A DNA stretch of 64,000 nt, taken from NCBI RefSeq assembly GCF_032452875.1, contig NW_026893641.1, positions 372,001 through 436,000 of the forward strand, given 5' to 3'. This document shows, in pieces, positions 38,907 to 52,447 of this stretch (the stretch's first letter is position 1; the number at the start of each line of letters is the position of its first letter). Made by a program: the position numbers and the translations under genes. Below the pieces are notes generated by a model. The model searched no databases. It was given only the letters and a program-made list of their open reading frames with translations, and had not been told where the DNA came from. The stretch is from Bos javanicus. Taxonomy: Eukaryota > Chordata > Mammalia > Artiodactyla > Bovidae.

Positions 38907-39324
38907 ATGATCAGTGTATGACACCAAACATGATCAGCACATGATCAGTCACATGATCAGTGCATGATAAGCCACGTGATCAGTGCATGATCAGTTACGT
39001 GATCAGTGCATGATCAGTCACGTGATCAGTGCATGGTAGCTGCGTGATCATGCATGATCAGCCACGTGATCAGTGCATGATAGCCACGTGATCAGTGCAT
39101 GATCAGTCACGTGATCAGTGCATGATCAGTCACGTGATCAGTGCATGATCAGCCACGTGATCAGTGCATGATCAGCCACGTGATCAGTGCATGATCAGCC
39201 ACGTGATCAGTGCATGATCAGCCACGTGATCAGTGCATGATCAGTCACGTGATCAGTGCATGATCAGTCACGTGATCAGTGTATGATCAGCCACGTGAAC
39301 AGTGCATGCTCAGTCACGTGATCA
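38907..39324 (+). repeat. Shortest inter-block array (418 bp)
   Basis: GATAAGCC, CAGTTACG and GGTAGCTGCGTGATCATGC are followed by about a dozen near-canonical units. The block-to-block distance is only 658 bp, the smallest here. Confidence 0.91.
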
Positions 39325-39563
39325 GGGCCTGCTGAGCTGCGTGATTACTGTCTGCTCATCTGCTTGACAATTGCCAGCTGAGCTGCACGATTCCTGCCTG
39401 TCATCTGCTTGACAATTGCCAGCTGTGCTGCGTAATTCCTGCCTGCTCAGCTGCTTGATTATTGCCAGCTGAGCAGCATGATTTCTCAGAGCTGAGTTCC
39501 ATGATTATAGCCTGCTGATGATTCGTGCCTACTCAGCTCTTTGTTCATTGCCTCCAGAGGCAC
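39325..39563 (+). repeat. Type-B core block 26, diverged
   Basis: 239 bp. It shares CTCAGAGCTGAG and GATTATAGCC with block 25 and has lost one more base (GCTGATGATTCG). Blocks 25 and 26 look like a local tandem duplication. Confidence 0.93.
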
Positions 39564-40361
39564 ATGATCAGTGTATGACACCAAACATGATCAGTGCATG
39601 ATCAGTCACATGATCAGTGCATGATAAGCCACGTGATCAGTGCATGATCAGTCACGTGATCAGTGCATGATCAGTCACGTGATCAGTGCATGATAGCTGC
39701 GTGATCAGTGCATGATCAGCCACGTGATCAGTGCATGATCAGCCACGTGATCAGTGCATGATCAGCCACGTGATCAGTGCATGATAGCCACGTGATCAGT
39801 GCATGATCAGTCACGTGATCAGTGCATGATCAGCCACGTGATCAGTGCATGATAGCCACGTGATCAGTGCATGATAGCCACGTGATCAGTGCATGATCAG
39901 TCACGTGATCAGTGCATGATCAGTCACGTGATCGTGCATGATCAGCCACGTGATCAGTGCATGATAGCCACGTGATCAGTGCATGATCAGTCACGTGATC
40001 AGTGCATGATCAGTCACGTGATCAGTGCATGATAGCCACGTGATCAGTGCATGATCAGCCACGTGATCAGTGCATGATAGCCACGTGATCAGTGCATGAT
40101 CAGTCACGTGATACATGTGTGATCAGCCACGTGATCAGTGCATGATGAGCCACGTGATCAGTGCATGATCAATTACGTGATCAGTGCATGATCAGTCACG
40201 TGACCAGTACATGGTTGCTACGTGATCTTGCATGATCAGCCACGTGAGCAGAGCATGATAGCCACGTGATCAGTGCATGATCAGTCACGTGATCAGTACA
40301 TGATCAGTCACGTGAACAGTGCATGATCATTTACGTGATCTGTGCATGATCAGTCACGTGA
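39564..40361 (+). repeat. Array 26-27, type-B trailer then preamble
   Basis: GACACCAAAC and GATAAGCC are followed by near-canonical units. GATACATGTGTGATC at 40110 and GGTTGCTACGTGATCTTGC near 40213 form the preamble found about 660 bp before several cores. A GAGCAGAGC unit is near 40246. Confidence 0.9.
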
Positions 40362-40772
40362 CCAGTATATGGTAGCTACGTGATCATTCCATGACGAGCC
40401 ACGTGAGCAGTGCATGATAGCCACGTGATGTGTGCATGATCAGTTACGTGAGCAGAGTATGATCAGCCACGTGATCAGTGCATGAGTGCCACGTGATCAG
40501 TGCATGATATGTCACGTGACAGGTGTGTGATCAGCCACGTGAACAGTGCATGTTCAGCCACGTGATCAGTGCATGATAGCCACGTGATCAGTGCATGATC
40601 AGTTACGTGAGCAGTGTATGATCAGCCACGTGATCAGTGCATGGTCAGACACGTGAACAGTGTATGATCAGCCACGTGATCAGTGCATGATATCCAAGTG
40701 ATCAGTGCATGATCATCACGTGATCAGTGTATGATCAGCCACGTGAACAGTGCATGCTCAGTCACGTGATCA
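40362..40772 (+). repeat. Degenerate leader of block 27
   Basis: 411 bp with GACGAGCC, GATGTGTGC, CAGTTACGTGAGCAGAGTATG and ATCCAAGTG. Confidence 0.92.
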
Positions 40773-41142
40773 GGGCCTGCTGAGCTGCGTGATTACTGTC
40801 TGCTCATCTGCTTGACAATTGCCAGCTGAGCTGCACGATTCCTGCCTGTCATCTGCTTGACAATTGCCAGCTGTGCTGCGTAATTCCTGCCTGCTCAGCT
40901 GCTTGATTATTGCCAGCTGAGCAGCATGATTCCTCACACCTGAGTTCCATGATTATTGCCTGCTGACTGTTTGATTCGTGCCTACTCAGCTCTTTGTTTA
41001 TTGCCTCCAGAGGCACATGATCAGTGTATGATAGCAAACATGATCAGCGCATGATCAGTCACATGATCAGCGCCATTAAGTCACGTGATCACTACATGAT
41101 AGTCATGTGATCAGTCCATGCTCAGTCACGGTATCAGTGCAT
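40773..41142 (+). repeat. Core block 27 (A-C-C)
   Basis: Standard full-length block. It marks the return to standard blocks after the type-B cluster. Confidence 0.95.
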
Positions 41143-42457
41143 GATCAGCCACGTGATCAGTGCATGATCAGCCAGGTGATCAGTTCATGATAGCCATGTG
41201 ATCAGTGCATGATTAGTCACGTGATCAGTGCATGATCAGTCAGGTGATCAGTGCATGATCAGCCACGTGATCAGTGCATGATCAGTCACCTGATGGGTGT
41301 ATGATCAGTCACGTGACCTGTACATGGTAGCTACATGATCATTGCATGATCAGCCACGTGAGTAGTGCATGATAGCCACGTGATCAGTGCATGATCAGTC
41401 ACGTGATCAGTGCATGATCAGTCATGTGATCAGTGCATGATCAGGCACGTGATCAGTGCATGATCAGCCACGTGATCAGTGCATGATAGCCACGTGATCA
41501 GTGCATGATCAGTCACGTGATCAGTGCATGATCAGTCACGTGATCAGTGCATGATCAGCCACGTGATCAGTGCATGATCAGCCACGTGATCAGTGCATGA
41601 TCAGCCACGTGATCAGTGCATGATCAGTCACGTGATCAGTGCATGATCAGTCACGTGAAGTGTACATGATAGCTACGTGATCAGTGCATGATCAGCCACG
41701 TGATCAGTGCATGATAGCCACGTGATCAGTGCATGATCAGTCACGTGATCAGTGCATGATCAGTCACGTGATCAGTACATGGTAGCTACGTGATCATGCA
41801 TGATCAGCCACGTGATCAGTGCATGATAGCCACGTGATCAGTGCATGATCAGTCACGTGATCAGTGCATGATCAGTCACGTGATCAGTGCATGATCAGCC
41901 ACGTGATCAGTGCATGATCAGTCACGTGATCAGTGCATGATCAGCCACGTGATCAGTGCATGATAGCCACGTGATCAGTGCATGATCAGTCACGTGATCA
42001 GTGCATGATCAGTCACGTGATCAGTGCATGATCAGCCACGTGATCAGTGCATGATCAGCCACGTGATCAGTGCATGATCAATTACGTGATCAGTGCATGA
42101 TCAGTCACGTGACCAGTACATGGTAGCTACGTGATCATTGCATGATCAGCCACGTGATCAGTGCATGATAGCCACGTGATCAGTGCATGATCAGCCACGT
42201 GATCAGTGCATGATCAGTCACGTGATCAGTGCATGATCAGCCACGTGATCAGTGCATGATCAGTCACGTGATCAGTGCATGATCAGCCACGTGATCAGTG
42301 CATGATAGCCACGTGATCAGTGCATGATCAGTCACGTGATCAGTGCATGATCAGCCACGTGATCAGTGCATGATCAGCCACGTGATCAGTGCATGATCAG
42401 CCACGTGATCAGTGCATGATCAGCCACGTGAACAGTGCATGCTCAGTCACGTGATCA
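41143..42457 (+). repeat. Array 27-28, class iii with CACCTGATGGGTG
   Basis: It combines the class iii marker TTCATGATAGCCATG (near 41184) with CACCTGATGGGTG (near 41288), normally seen in classes i and ii. Private variants are CAGCCAGGTG, CAGTCAGGTG and GAAGTGTACATG (near 41657). Confidence 0.91.
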
Positions 42458-42827
42458 GGGCCTGCTGAGCTGCGTGATTACTGTCTGCTCATCTGCTTGA
42501 CAATTGCCAGCTGAGCTGCACGATTCCTGCCTGTCATCTGCTTGACAATTGCCAGCTGTGCTGCGTAATTCCTGCCTGCTCAGCTGCTTGATTATTGCCA
42601 GCTGAGCAGCATGATTCCTCACAGCTGAGTTCCATGATTATTGCCTGCTGACTGTTTGATTCGTGCCTACTCAGCTCTTTGTTTATTGCCTCCAGAGGCA
42701 CATGATCAGTGTATGATAGCAAACATGATCAGCGCATGATCAGTCACATGATCAGCGCCATTAAGTCACGTGATCACTACATGATAGTCATGTGATCAGT
42801 CCATGCTCAGTCACGGTATCAGTGCAT
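42458..42827 (+). repeat. Core block 28 (A-G-C)
   Basis: Standard full-length block, 1,685 bp after block 27. Confidence 0.95.
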
Positions 42828-44062
42828 GATCAGCCACGTGATCAGTGCATGATCTGTCACATGATTAGTGTATGATCATCCACGTGATCAGTGCATGGGC
42901 AGTCATGTGATCAGTGCATGATATAGACGTGATCAGTGCATGATCAGTCTCGTGATCAGTGCATGATAGCCACGTGATCAGTGCATGATCAGTCACCTGA
43001 TGGGTGTATGATCATTCACGTGACCTGTACATGGTAGCTACATGATCATTGCATGATCAGCCACGTGAGTAGTGCATGATAGCCACGTGATCAGTGCATG
43101 ATCAGTCACGTGATCAGTGCATGATCAGTCATGTGATCAGTGCATGATCAGGCACGTGATCAGTGCATGATCAGCCACGTGATCAGTGCATGATAGCCAC
43201 GTGATCAGTGCATGATCAGTCACGTGATCAGTGCATGATCAGTCACGTGATCAGTGCATGATCAGCCACGTGATCAGTGCATGATCAGTCACGTGATCAG
43301 TGCATGTAGCCACGTGATCAGTGCATGATCAGCCACGTGATCAGTGCATGATAGCCACGTGATCAGTGCATGATCAGTCACGTGATCAGTGCATGATCAG
43401 CCACGTGATCAGTGCATGATCAGTCACGTGATCAGTGCATGATAGACGTGATCAGTGCATGATCAGTCACGTGATCAGTGCATGATCAGCCACGTGATCA
43501 GTGCATGATAGCCACGTGATCAGTGCATGATAGCCACGTGATCAGTGCATGATCAGTCACGTGATCAGTGCATGATCAGCCACGTGATCAGTGCATGATA
43601 GCCACGTGATCAGTGCATGATCAGCCACGTGATCAGTGCATGATCAGCCACGTGATCAGTGCATGATCAGTCACGTGATCAGTGCATGATCAGCCACGTG
43701 ATCAGTGCATGATCAGTCACGTGATCAGTGCATGATCAGTCACGTGATCAGTGCATGATCAGCCACGTGATCAGTGCATGAGTCATGTGACAGTGCATGA
43801 TAGCCCGTGATCAGTGCATGATCAGTCCCGTGATCAGTGCATGATCAGCCACGTGATCAGTGCATGATAGCCACGTGATCAGTGCATGATCAGCCACGTG
43901 ATCAGTGCATGATAGCCACGTGATCAGTGCATGATCATTACGTGATCAGTGCATGATCAGCCACGTGATCAGTGCATGATAGCCACGTGATCAGTGCATG
44001 ATCAGTCACGTGATCAGTGTATGATCAGCCACGTGAACAGTGCATGCTCAGTCACGTGATCA
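42828..44062 (+). repeat. Array 28-29, class i then type-B leader
   Basis: The class i series runs to about 43040, followed by a long canonical run. The type-B leader signature (GAGTCATGTGACAG, GATAGCCCGTG, CAGTCCCGTG) is at about 43780-43832, some 280 bp before the core. Confidence 0.9.
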
Positions 44063-44302
44063 GGGCCTGCTGAGCTGCGTGATTACTGTCTGCTCATCTG
44101 CTTGACAATTGCCAGCTGAGCTGCACGATTCCTGCCTGTCATCTGCTTGACAATTGCCAGCTGTGCTGCATAATTCCTGCCTGCTCAGCTGCTTGATTAT
44201 TGCCAGCTGAGCAGCATGATTCCTCACAGCTGAGTTCCATGATTATTGCCTGCTGACTGATTCGTGCCTACTCAGCTCTTTGTTCATTGCCTCCAGAGGC
44301 AC
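44063..44302 (+). repeat. Type-B core block 29
   Basis: 240 bp with GCATAATTCC (shared with block 21), GATTCCTCACAG and TTCATTGCC. The following sequence is GATACCAAAC, intermediate between the GATAGCAAAC and GACACCAAAC forms. Its partner is block 38 (59107). Confidence 0.93.
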
Positions 44303-45285
44303 ATGATCAGTGTATGATACCAAACATGATCAGTGCATGATCAGTCACATGATCAGTGCATGATAAGCCACGTGATCAGTGCATGATCAGTCATGTGATC
44401 AGTGCATGATCAGTCACGTGATCAGTGCATGGTAGCTACGTGATCAGTGCATGATCAGCCACGTGATAGTGCATGATAGCCACGTGATCAGTGCATGATC
44501 AGTCACGTGATCAGTGCATGATCAGTCACGTGATCAGTGCATGATCAGCCACGTGATCAGTGCATGATCAGCCACGTGATCAGTGCATGATCAGTCACGT
44601 GATCAGTGCATGATCAGTCACGTGACCAGTACATGGTAGCTACGTGATCATTGCATGATCAGCCACGTGATCAGTGCATGATAGCCACGTGATCAGTGCA
44701 TGATCAGTCACGTGATCAGTGCATGATCAGTCACGTGATCAGTGCATGATCAGTCACGTGATCAGTGCATGATCAATTACGTGATCAGTGCATGATCAGT
44801 CACGTGACCAGTACATGGTAGCTACGTGATCAGTGCATGATCAGCCACGTGATCAGTGCATGATAGCCACGTGATCAGTGCATGATCAGTCACATGATCA
44901 GTGTATGATCATCCACGTGATCAGTGCATGATCAGTCACGTGATCAGTGCATGATATAGACGTGATCAGTGCATGATCAGTCACGTGATCAGTGCATGAT
45001 CAGCCACGTGATCAGTGCATGATAGCCACGTGATCAGTGCATGATAGCCAGTGATCAGTGCATGATCAGTCACGTGATCAGTGCATGATCAGCCACGTGA
45101 TCAGTGCATGATAGCCACGTGATCAGTGCATGATCAGCCACGTGATCAGTGCATGGTCAGACACGTGAACAGTGTATGATCAGCCACGTGATCAGTGCAT
45201 GATAGCCACGTGATCAGTGCATGATCAGTCACGTGATCAGTGTATGATCAGCCACGTGAACAGTGCATGCTCAGTCACGTGATCA
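44303..45285 (+). repeat. Array 29-30, type-B trailer plus octamer
   Basis: GATAAGCC is near 44362 and a shortened GTGATAGTGC unit near 44466. GTAGC markers at 44636 and 44818 are 182 bp apart. One GATAGCCAGTG unit is near 45042 and GGTCAGACACG near 45155. Order and length match 59347-60330. Confidence 0.92.
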
Positions 45286-45655
45286 GGGCCTGCTGAGCTG
45301 CGTGATTACTGTCTGCTCATCTGCTTGACAATTGCCAGCTGAGCTGCACGATTCCTGCCTGTCATCTGCTTGACAATTGCCAGCTGTGCTGCGTAATTCC
45401 TGCCTGCTCAGCTGCTTGATTATTGCCAGCTGAGCAGCATGATTCCTCACACCTGAGTTCCATGATTATTGCCTGCTGACTGTTTGATTCGTGCCTACTC
45501 AGCTCTTTGTTTATTGCCTCCAGAGGCACATGATCAGTGTATGATAGCAAACATGATCAGCGCATGATCAGTCACATGATCAGCGCCATTAAGTCACGTG
45601 ATCACTACATGATAGTCATGTGATCAGTCCATGCTCAGTCACGGTATCAGTGCAT
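45286..45655 (+). repeat. Core block 30 (A-C-C)
   Basis: Standard full-length block, 1,223 bp after block 29. Its partner is block 39 (60331). Confidence 0.95.
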
Positions 45656-46966
45656 GATCAGCCACGTGATCAGTGCATGATCTGTCACATGATTAGTGTA
45701 TGATCATCCACGTGATCAGTGCATGATCAGTCACGTGATCAGTGCATGATCAGTCATGTGATCAGTGCATGATCAGTCACGTGATCAGTGCATGATCAGC
45801 CACGTGATCAGTGCATGATAGCCACGTGATCAGTGCATGATCAGTCACGTGATCAGTGCATGATCAGTCACGTGATCAGTGCATGATCAGTCACGTGATC
45901 AGTGCATGATCAGTCACGTGACCAGTACATGTAGCTACGTGATCATTGCATGATCAGCCACGTGATCAGTGCATGATAGCCACGTGATCAGTGCATGATC
46001 AGTCACGTGATCAGTGCATGATCAGCCACGTGATCAGTGCATGATGCCACGTGATCAGTGCATGATAGTCACGTGATCAGTGCATGATCAGCCACGTGAT
46101 CAGTGCATGATCAGCCACGTGATCAGTGCATGATAGCCACGTGATCAGTGCATGATCAGTCACGTGATCAGTGCATGATCAGTCACGTGATCAGTGCATG
46201 ATCAGCCACGTGATCAGTGCATGATCAGCCACGTGATCAGTGCATGATCAGTCACGTGATCAGTGCATGATCAGTCACGTGATCAGTGCATGATCAGCCA
46301 CGTGATCAGTGCATGATCAGCCACGTGATCAGTGCATGATCAATTACGTGATCAGTGCATGATCAGTCACGTGACCAGTACATGGTAGCTACGTGATCAG
46401 TGCATGATCAGCCACGTGAGCAGTGCATGATAGCCACGTGATCAGTGCATGATCAGTCACGTGATCAGTGCATGATCAGTCACGTGATCAGTGCATGATC
46501 AGTCACGTGATCAGTGCATGATCAATTACGTGATCAGTGCATGATCAGTCACGTGACCAGTACATGGTAGCTACGTGATCATTGCATGATCAGCCACGTG
46601 AGCAGTGCATGATAGCCACGTGATCAGTGCATGATCAGTCACGTGATCAGTGTATGATCAGCCACGTGATCAGTGCATGATAGTCACGTGATCAGTGCAT
46701 GATATCACGTGATCAGTGCATGATCAGTCACGTGATCAGTGCATGATCAGCCACGTGATCAGTGCATGATAGCCACGTGATCAGTGCATGATCAGTTACG
46801 TGAGCAGTGTATGATCAGCCACGTGATCAGTGCATGGTCAGACACGTGAACAGTGTATGATCAGCCACGTGATCAGTGCATGATAGCCACGTGATCAGTG
46901 CATGATCAGTCACGTGATCAGTGTATGATCAGCCACGTGAACAGTGCATGCTCAGTCACGTGATCT
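45656..46966 (+). repeat. Array 30-31, truncated class i plus octamer
   Basis: It begins as class i (GATCTGTCACATGATTAG near 45680), but canonical units replace GGGCAGTCATG and everything after it. GTAGC markers at 46385 and 46567 are 182 bp apart. GATATCACG is near 46702. Confidence 0.92.
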
Positions 46967-47336
46967 GGGCCTGCTGAGCTGCGTGATTACTGTCTGCTCA
47001 TCTGCTTGACAATTGCCAGCTGAGCTGCACGATTCCTGCCTGTCATCTGCTTGACAATTGCCAGCTGTGCTGCGTAATTCCTGCCTGCTCAGCTGCTTGA
47101 TTATTGCCAGCTGAGCAGCATGATTCCTCACAGCTGAGTTCCATGATTATTGCCTGCTGACTGTTTGATTCGTGCCTACTCAGCTCTTTGTTTATTGCCT
47201 CCAGAGGCACATGATCAGTGTATGATAGCAAACATGATCAGTGCATGATCAGTCACATGATCAGCGCCATTAAGTCACGTGATCACTACATGATAGTCAT
47301 GTGATCAGTCCATGCTCAGTCACGGTATCAGTGCAT
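46967..47336 (+). repeat. Core block 31 (T-G-T)
   Basis: Standard full-length block and the only T-G-T combination. It completes the set of eight triplets. Confidence 0.95.
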
Positions 47337-48033
47337 GATCAGCCACGTGATCAGTGCATGATCAGCCACGTGATCAGTGCATGATAGCCATGTGATCAGT
47401 GCATGATCAGTCACGTGATCAGTGCATGATCAGGCACGTGATCAGTGCATGATCAGTCACGTGATCAGTGCATGATCAGTCACGTGATCAGTGCATGATC
47501 AGTCACGTGATCAGTGCATGATAGCCACGTGATCAGTGCATGATCAGTCACGTGATCAGTGCATGATCAGTCACGTGACCAGTACATGGTAGCTACGTGA
47601 TCATTGCATGATCAGCCACGTGATCAGTGCATGATAGCCACGTGATCAGTGCATGATCAGTCACGTGATCAGTGCATGATCAGTCACGTGATCAGTGCAT
47701 GATCAGCCACGTGATCAGTGCATGATCAGCCACGTGATCAGTGCATGATAGCCACGTGATCAGTGCATGATCAGTCACGTGATCAGTGCATGATCAGTCA
47801 CGTGATCAGTGCATGATCAGCCACGTGATCAGTGCATGATCATTCACGTGATCAGTGCATGATCAGTCACGTGACCAGTACATGGTTGCTACGTGATCGT
47901 TGCATGATCAGCCACGTGAGCAGTGCATGATAGCCACGTGATCAGTGCATGATCAGTCACGTGATCAGTGCATGATCAGTCACGTGAACAGTGCATGATC
48001 ATTCACGTGATCAGTGCATGATCAGTCACGTGA
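47337..48033 (+). repeat. Array 31-32, class iii-like
   Basis: GATAGCCATG near 47384 follows a canonical GTGCATG instead of TTCATG. The preamble GGTTGCTACGTGATCGTTGC is near 47884. Units in between are near-canonical. Confidence 0.91.
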
Positions 48034-48444
48034 CCAGTATATGGTAGCTACGTGATCATTCCATGACGAGCCACGTGAGCAGTGCATGATAGCCACGTGA
48101 TGTGTGCATGATGAGTTACGTGAGCAGAGTATGATCAGCCACGTGATCAGTGCATGAGTGCCACGTGATCAGTGCATGATATGTCACGTGACAGGTGTGT
48201 GATCAGCCACGTGAACAGTGCATGTTCAGCCACGTGATCAGTGCATGATAGCCACGTGATCAGTGCATGATCAGTTACGTGAGCAGTGTATGATCAGCCA
48301 CGTGATCAGTGCATGGTCAGACACGTGAACAGTGTATGATCAGCCACGTGATCAGTGCATGATATCCAAGTGATCAGTGCATGATCATCACGTGATCAGT
48401 GTATGATCAGCCACGTGAACAGTGCATGCTCAGTCACGTGATCA
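48034..48444 (+). repeat. Degenerate leader of block 32
   Basis: 411 bp with all reference markers. The unit before it reads CATTCACG rather than CATTTACG. Confidence 0.92.
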
Positions 48445-48814
48445 GGGCCTGCTGAGCTGCGTGATTACTGTCTGCTCATCTGCTTGACAATTGCCAGCTG
48501 AGCTGCACGATTCCTGCCTGTCATCTGCTTGACAATTGCCAGCTGTGCTGCGTAATTCCTGCCTGCTCAGCTGCTTGATTATTGCCAGCTGAGCAGCATG
48601 ATTCCTCACAGCTGAGTTCCATGATTATTGCCTGCTGACTGTTTGATTCGTGCCTACTCAGCTCTTTGTTTATTGCCTCCAGAGGCACATGATCAGTGTA
48701 TGATAGCAAACATGATCAGTGCATGATCAGTCACATGATCAGCGCCATTAAGTCACGTGATCACTACATGATAGTCATGTGATCAGTCCATGCTCAGTCA
48801 CGGTATCAGTGCAT
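48445..48814 (+). repeat. Core block 32 (A-G-T)
   Basis: Standard full-length block, 1,478 bp after block 31. Confidence 0.95.
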
Positions 48815-50301
48815 GATCAGCCACGTGATCAGTGCATGATCAGCCACGTGATCAGTGCATGATCAGCCACGTGATCAGTGCATGATCAGTCACGTGATCA
48901 GTGCATGACCAGGCACGTGATCAGTGCATGATCAGCCACGTGATCAGTGCATGATAGCCACGTGATCAGTGCATGATCAGTCACCTGATGGGTGTATGAT
49001 CAGTCACGTGACCTGTACATGGTAGCTACATGATCATTGCATGATCAGCCACGTGAGTAGTGCATGATAGCCACGTGATCAGTGCATGATCAGTCACGTG
49101 ATCAGTGCATGATCAGTCATGTGATCAGTGCATGATCAGGCACGTGATCAGTGCATGATCAGCCACGTGATCAGTGCATGATAGCCACGTGATCAGTGCA
49201 TGATCAGTCACGTGATCAGTGCATGATCAGTCACGTGATCAGTGCATGATCAGCCACGTGATCAGTGCATGATCAGTCACGTGATCAGTATATGGTAGCT
49301 ACGTGATCAGTGCATGACAGCCACGTGATCAGTGCATGATAGCCACGTGATCAGTGCATGATCAGTCACGTGATCAGTGTATGATCAGCCACGTGATCAG
49401 TGCATGATGCCACGTGATCAGTGCATGATAGTCACGTGATCAGTGCATGATCAGCCACGTGATCAGTGCATGATCAGCCACGTGATCAGTGCATGATAGC
49501 CACGTGATCAGTGCATGATCAGTCACGTGATCAGTGCATGATCAGCCACGTGATCAGTGCATGATCAGCCACGTGATCAGTGCATGATCAATCACGTGAT
49601 CAGTGCATGATCAGTCACGTGATCAGTGCATGATAGCCACGTGATCAGTGCATGATCAGCCACGTGATCAGTGCATGATAGCCACGTGATCAGTGCATGA
49701 TCAGCCACGTGATCAGTGCATGATAGCCACGTGATCAGTGCATGATCAGTCACGTGATCAGTGCATGATCAGCCACGTGATCAGTGCATGATCAGCCACG
49801 TGATCAGTGCATGATCAATTACGTGATCAGTGCATGATCAGTCACGTGATCAGTGCATGATAGCTACGTGATCATTGCATGATCAGCCACGTGATCAGTG
49901 CATGATAGCCACGTGATCAGTGCATGATAGCCACGTGATCAGTGCATGATCAGTCATGTGATCGTGTGTGATCAGCCACGTGATCAGTGCATGACAGCCA
50001 CGTGATCAGTGCATGATAGCCACGTGATCAGTGCATGATCAGTCACGTGATACATGTGTGATCAGCCACGTGATCAGTGCATGATGAGCCACGTGATCAG
50101 TGCATGATCAATTACGTGATCAGTGCATGATCAGTCACGTGACCAGTACATGGTTGCTACGTGATCGTTGCATGATCAGCCACGTGAGCAGTGCATGATA
50201 GCCACGTGATCAGTGCATGATCAGTCACGTGATCAGTACATGATCAGTCACGTGAACAGTGCATGATCATTTACGTGATCAGTGCATGATCAGTCACGTG
50301 A
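48815..50301 (+). repeat. Array 32-33, class ii, ghost leader, preamble
   Basis: GACCAGGCACG is near 48907. A weak ghost leader lies at about 49287-49420 (CAGTATATGG, GACAGCC, GCATGATGCC). GATCGTGTGTGATC is near 49963, GATACATGTGTGATC at 50049 and GGTTGCTACG near 50152 before the true leader. Confidence 0.9.
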
Positions 50302-50712
50302 CCAGTATATGGTAGCTACGTGATCATTCCATGACGAGCCACGTGAGCAGTGCATGATAGCCACGTGATGTGTGCATGATGAGTTACGTGAGCAGAGTAT
50401 GATCAGCCACGTGATCAGTGCATGAGTGCCACGTGATCAGTGCATGATATGTCACGTGACAGGTGTGTGATCAGCCACGTGAACAGTGCATGTTCAGCCA
50501 CGTGATCAGTGCATGATAGCCACGTGATCAGTGCATGATCAGTTACGTGAGCAGTGTATGATCAGCCACGTGATCAGTGCATGGTCAGACACGTGAACAG
50601 TGTATGATCAGCCACGTGATCAGTGCATGATATCCAAGTGATCAGTGCATGATCATCACGTGATCAGTGTATGATCAGCCACGTGAACAGTGCATGCTCA
50701 GTCACGTGATCA
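50302..50712 (+). repeat. Degenerate leader of block 33
   Basis: 411 bp, very similar to the leader at 24541, in line with the long-range duplication that starts here. Confidence 0.92.
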
Positions 50713-51082
50713 GGGCCTGCTGAGCTGCGTGATTACTGTCTGCTCATCTGCTTGACAATTGCCAGCTGAGCTGCACGATTCCTGCCTGTCATCTGCTTGA
50801 CAATTGCCAGCTGTGCTGCGTAATTCCTGCCTGCTCAGCTGCTTGATTATTGCCAGCTGAGCAGCATGATTCCTCACAGCTGAGTTCCATGATTATTGCC
50901 TGCTGACTGTTTGATTCGTGCCTACTCAGCTCTTTGTTTATTGCCTCCAGAGGCACATGATCAGTGTATGATAGCAAACATGATCAGTGCATGATCAGTC
51001 ACATGATCAGCGCCATTAAGTCACGTGATCACTACATGATAGTCATGTGATCAGTCCATGCTCAGTCACGGTATCAGTGCAT
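50713..51082 (+). repeat. Core block 33 (A-G-T)
   Basis: Standard full-length block. It is the partner of block 17 at an offset of 25,761 bp. Confidence 0.95.
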
Positions 51083-52077
51083 GATCAGCCACGTGATCAG
51101 TGCATGATCAGCCACGTGATCAGTTCATGATAGCCATGTGATCAGTGCATGATCAGTCACGTGATCAGTGCATGATCAGGCACGTGATCAGTGCATGATC
51201 AGTCACGTGATCAGTGCATGATCAGTCACGTGATCAGTGCATGATCAGTCACGTGATCAGTGCATGATCAGTCACGTGATCAGTGCATGATCAGCCACGT
51301 GATCAGTGCATGATCAGCCACGTGATCAGTGCATGATCAGTCACGTGATCAGTGCATGATCAGTCACGTGACCAGTATATGGTAGCTACGTGATCAGTGC
51401 ATGATCAGCCACGTGATCAGTGCATGATAGCCACGTGATCAGTGCATGATCAGTCACGTGATCAGTGCATGATCAGTCACGTGATCAGTGCATGATCAGT
51501 CACGTGATCAGTGCATGATCAATTACGTGATCAGTGCATGATCAGTCACGTGACCAGTACATGGTAGCTACGTGATCATTGCATGATCAGCCACGTGATC
51601 AGTGCATGATAGCCACGTGATCAGTGCATGATCAGTCACATGATCAGTGCATGATCATCCACGTGATCAGTGCATGATCAGTCACGTGATCAGTGCATGA
51701 TATAGACGTGATCAGTGCATGATCAGTCACGTGATCAGTGCATGATCAGCCACGTGATCAGTGCATGATAGCCAGTGATCAGTGCATGATAGCCAGTGAT
51801 CAGTGCATGATCAGTCACGTGATCAGTGCATGATCAGCCACGTGATCAGTGCATGATCAGCCACGTGATCAGTGCATGATCAGCCACGTGATCAGTGCAT
51901 GATCAGTTACGTGAGCAGTGTATGATCAGCCACGTGATCAGTGCATGGTCAGACACGTGAACAGTGTATGATCAGCCACGTGATCAGTGCATGATAGCCA
52001 CGTGATCAGTGCATGATCAGTCACGTGATCAGTGTATGATCAGCCACGTGAACAGTGCATGCTCAGTCACGTGATCT
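51083..52077 (+). repeat. Array 33-34, class iii plus octamer
   Basis: TTCATGATAGCCATG is near 51124. GTAGC markers at 51382 and 51564 are 182 bp apart. The CG-less doublet is near 51766-51807. This is the shorter partner of 25322-26616. Confidence 0.92.
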
Positions 52078-52447
52078 GGGCCTGCTGAGCTGCGTGATTA
52101 CTGTCTGCTCATCTGCTTGACAATTGCCAGCTGAGCTGCACGATTCCTGCCTGTCATCTGCTTGACAATTGCCAGCTGTGCTGCGTAATTCCTGCCTGCT
52201 CAGCTGCTTGATTATTGCCAGCTGAGCAGCATGATTCCTCACACCTGAGTTCCATGATTATTGCCTGCTGACTGTTTGATTCGTGCCTACTCAGCTCTTT
52301 GTTTATTGCCTCCAGAGGCACATGATCAGTGTATGATAGCAAACATGATCAGCGCATGATCAGTCACATGATCAGCGCCATTAAGTCACGTGATCACTAC
52401 ATGATAGTCATGTGATCAGTCCATGCTCAGTCACGGTATCAGTGCAT
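52078..52447 (+). repeat. Core block 34 (T-C-C)
   Basis: Standard full-length block, the partner of block 18 at an offset of 25,461 bp. Confidence 0.95.
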
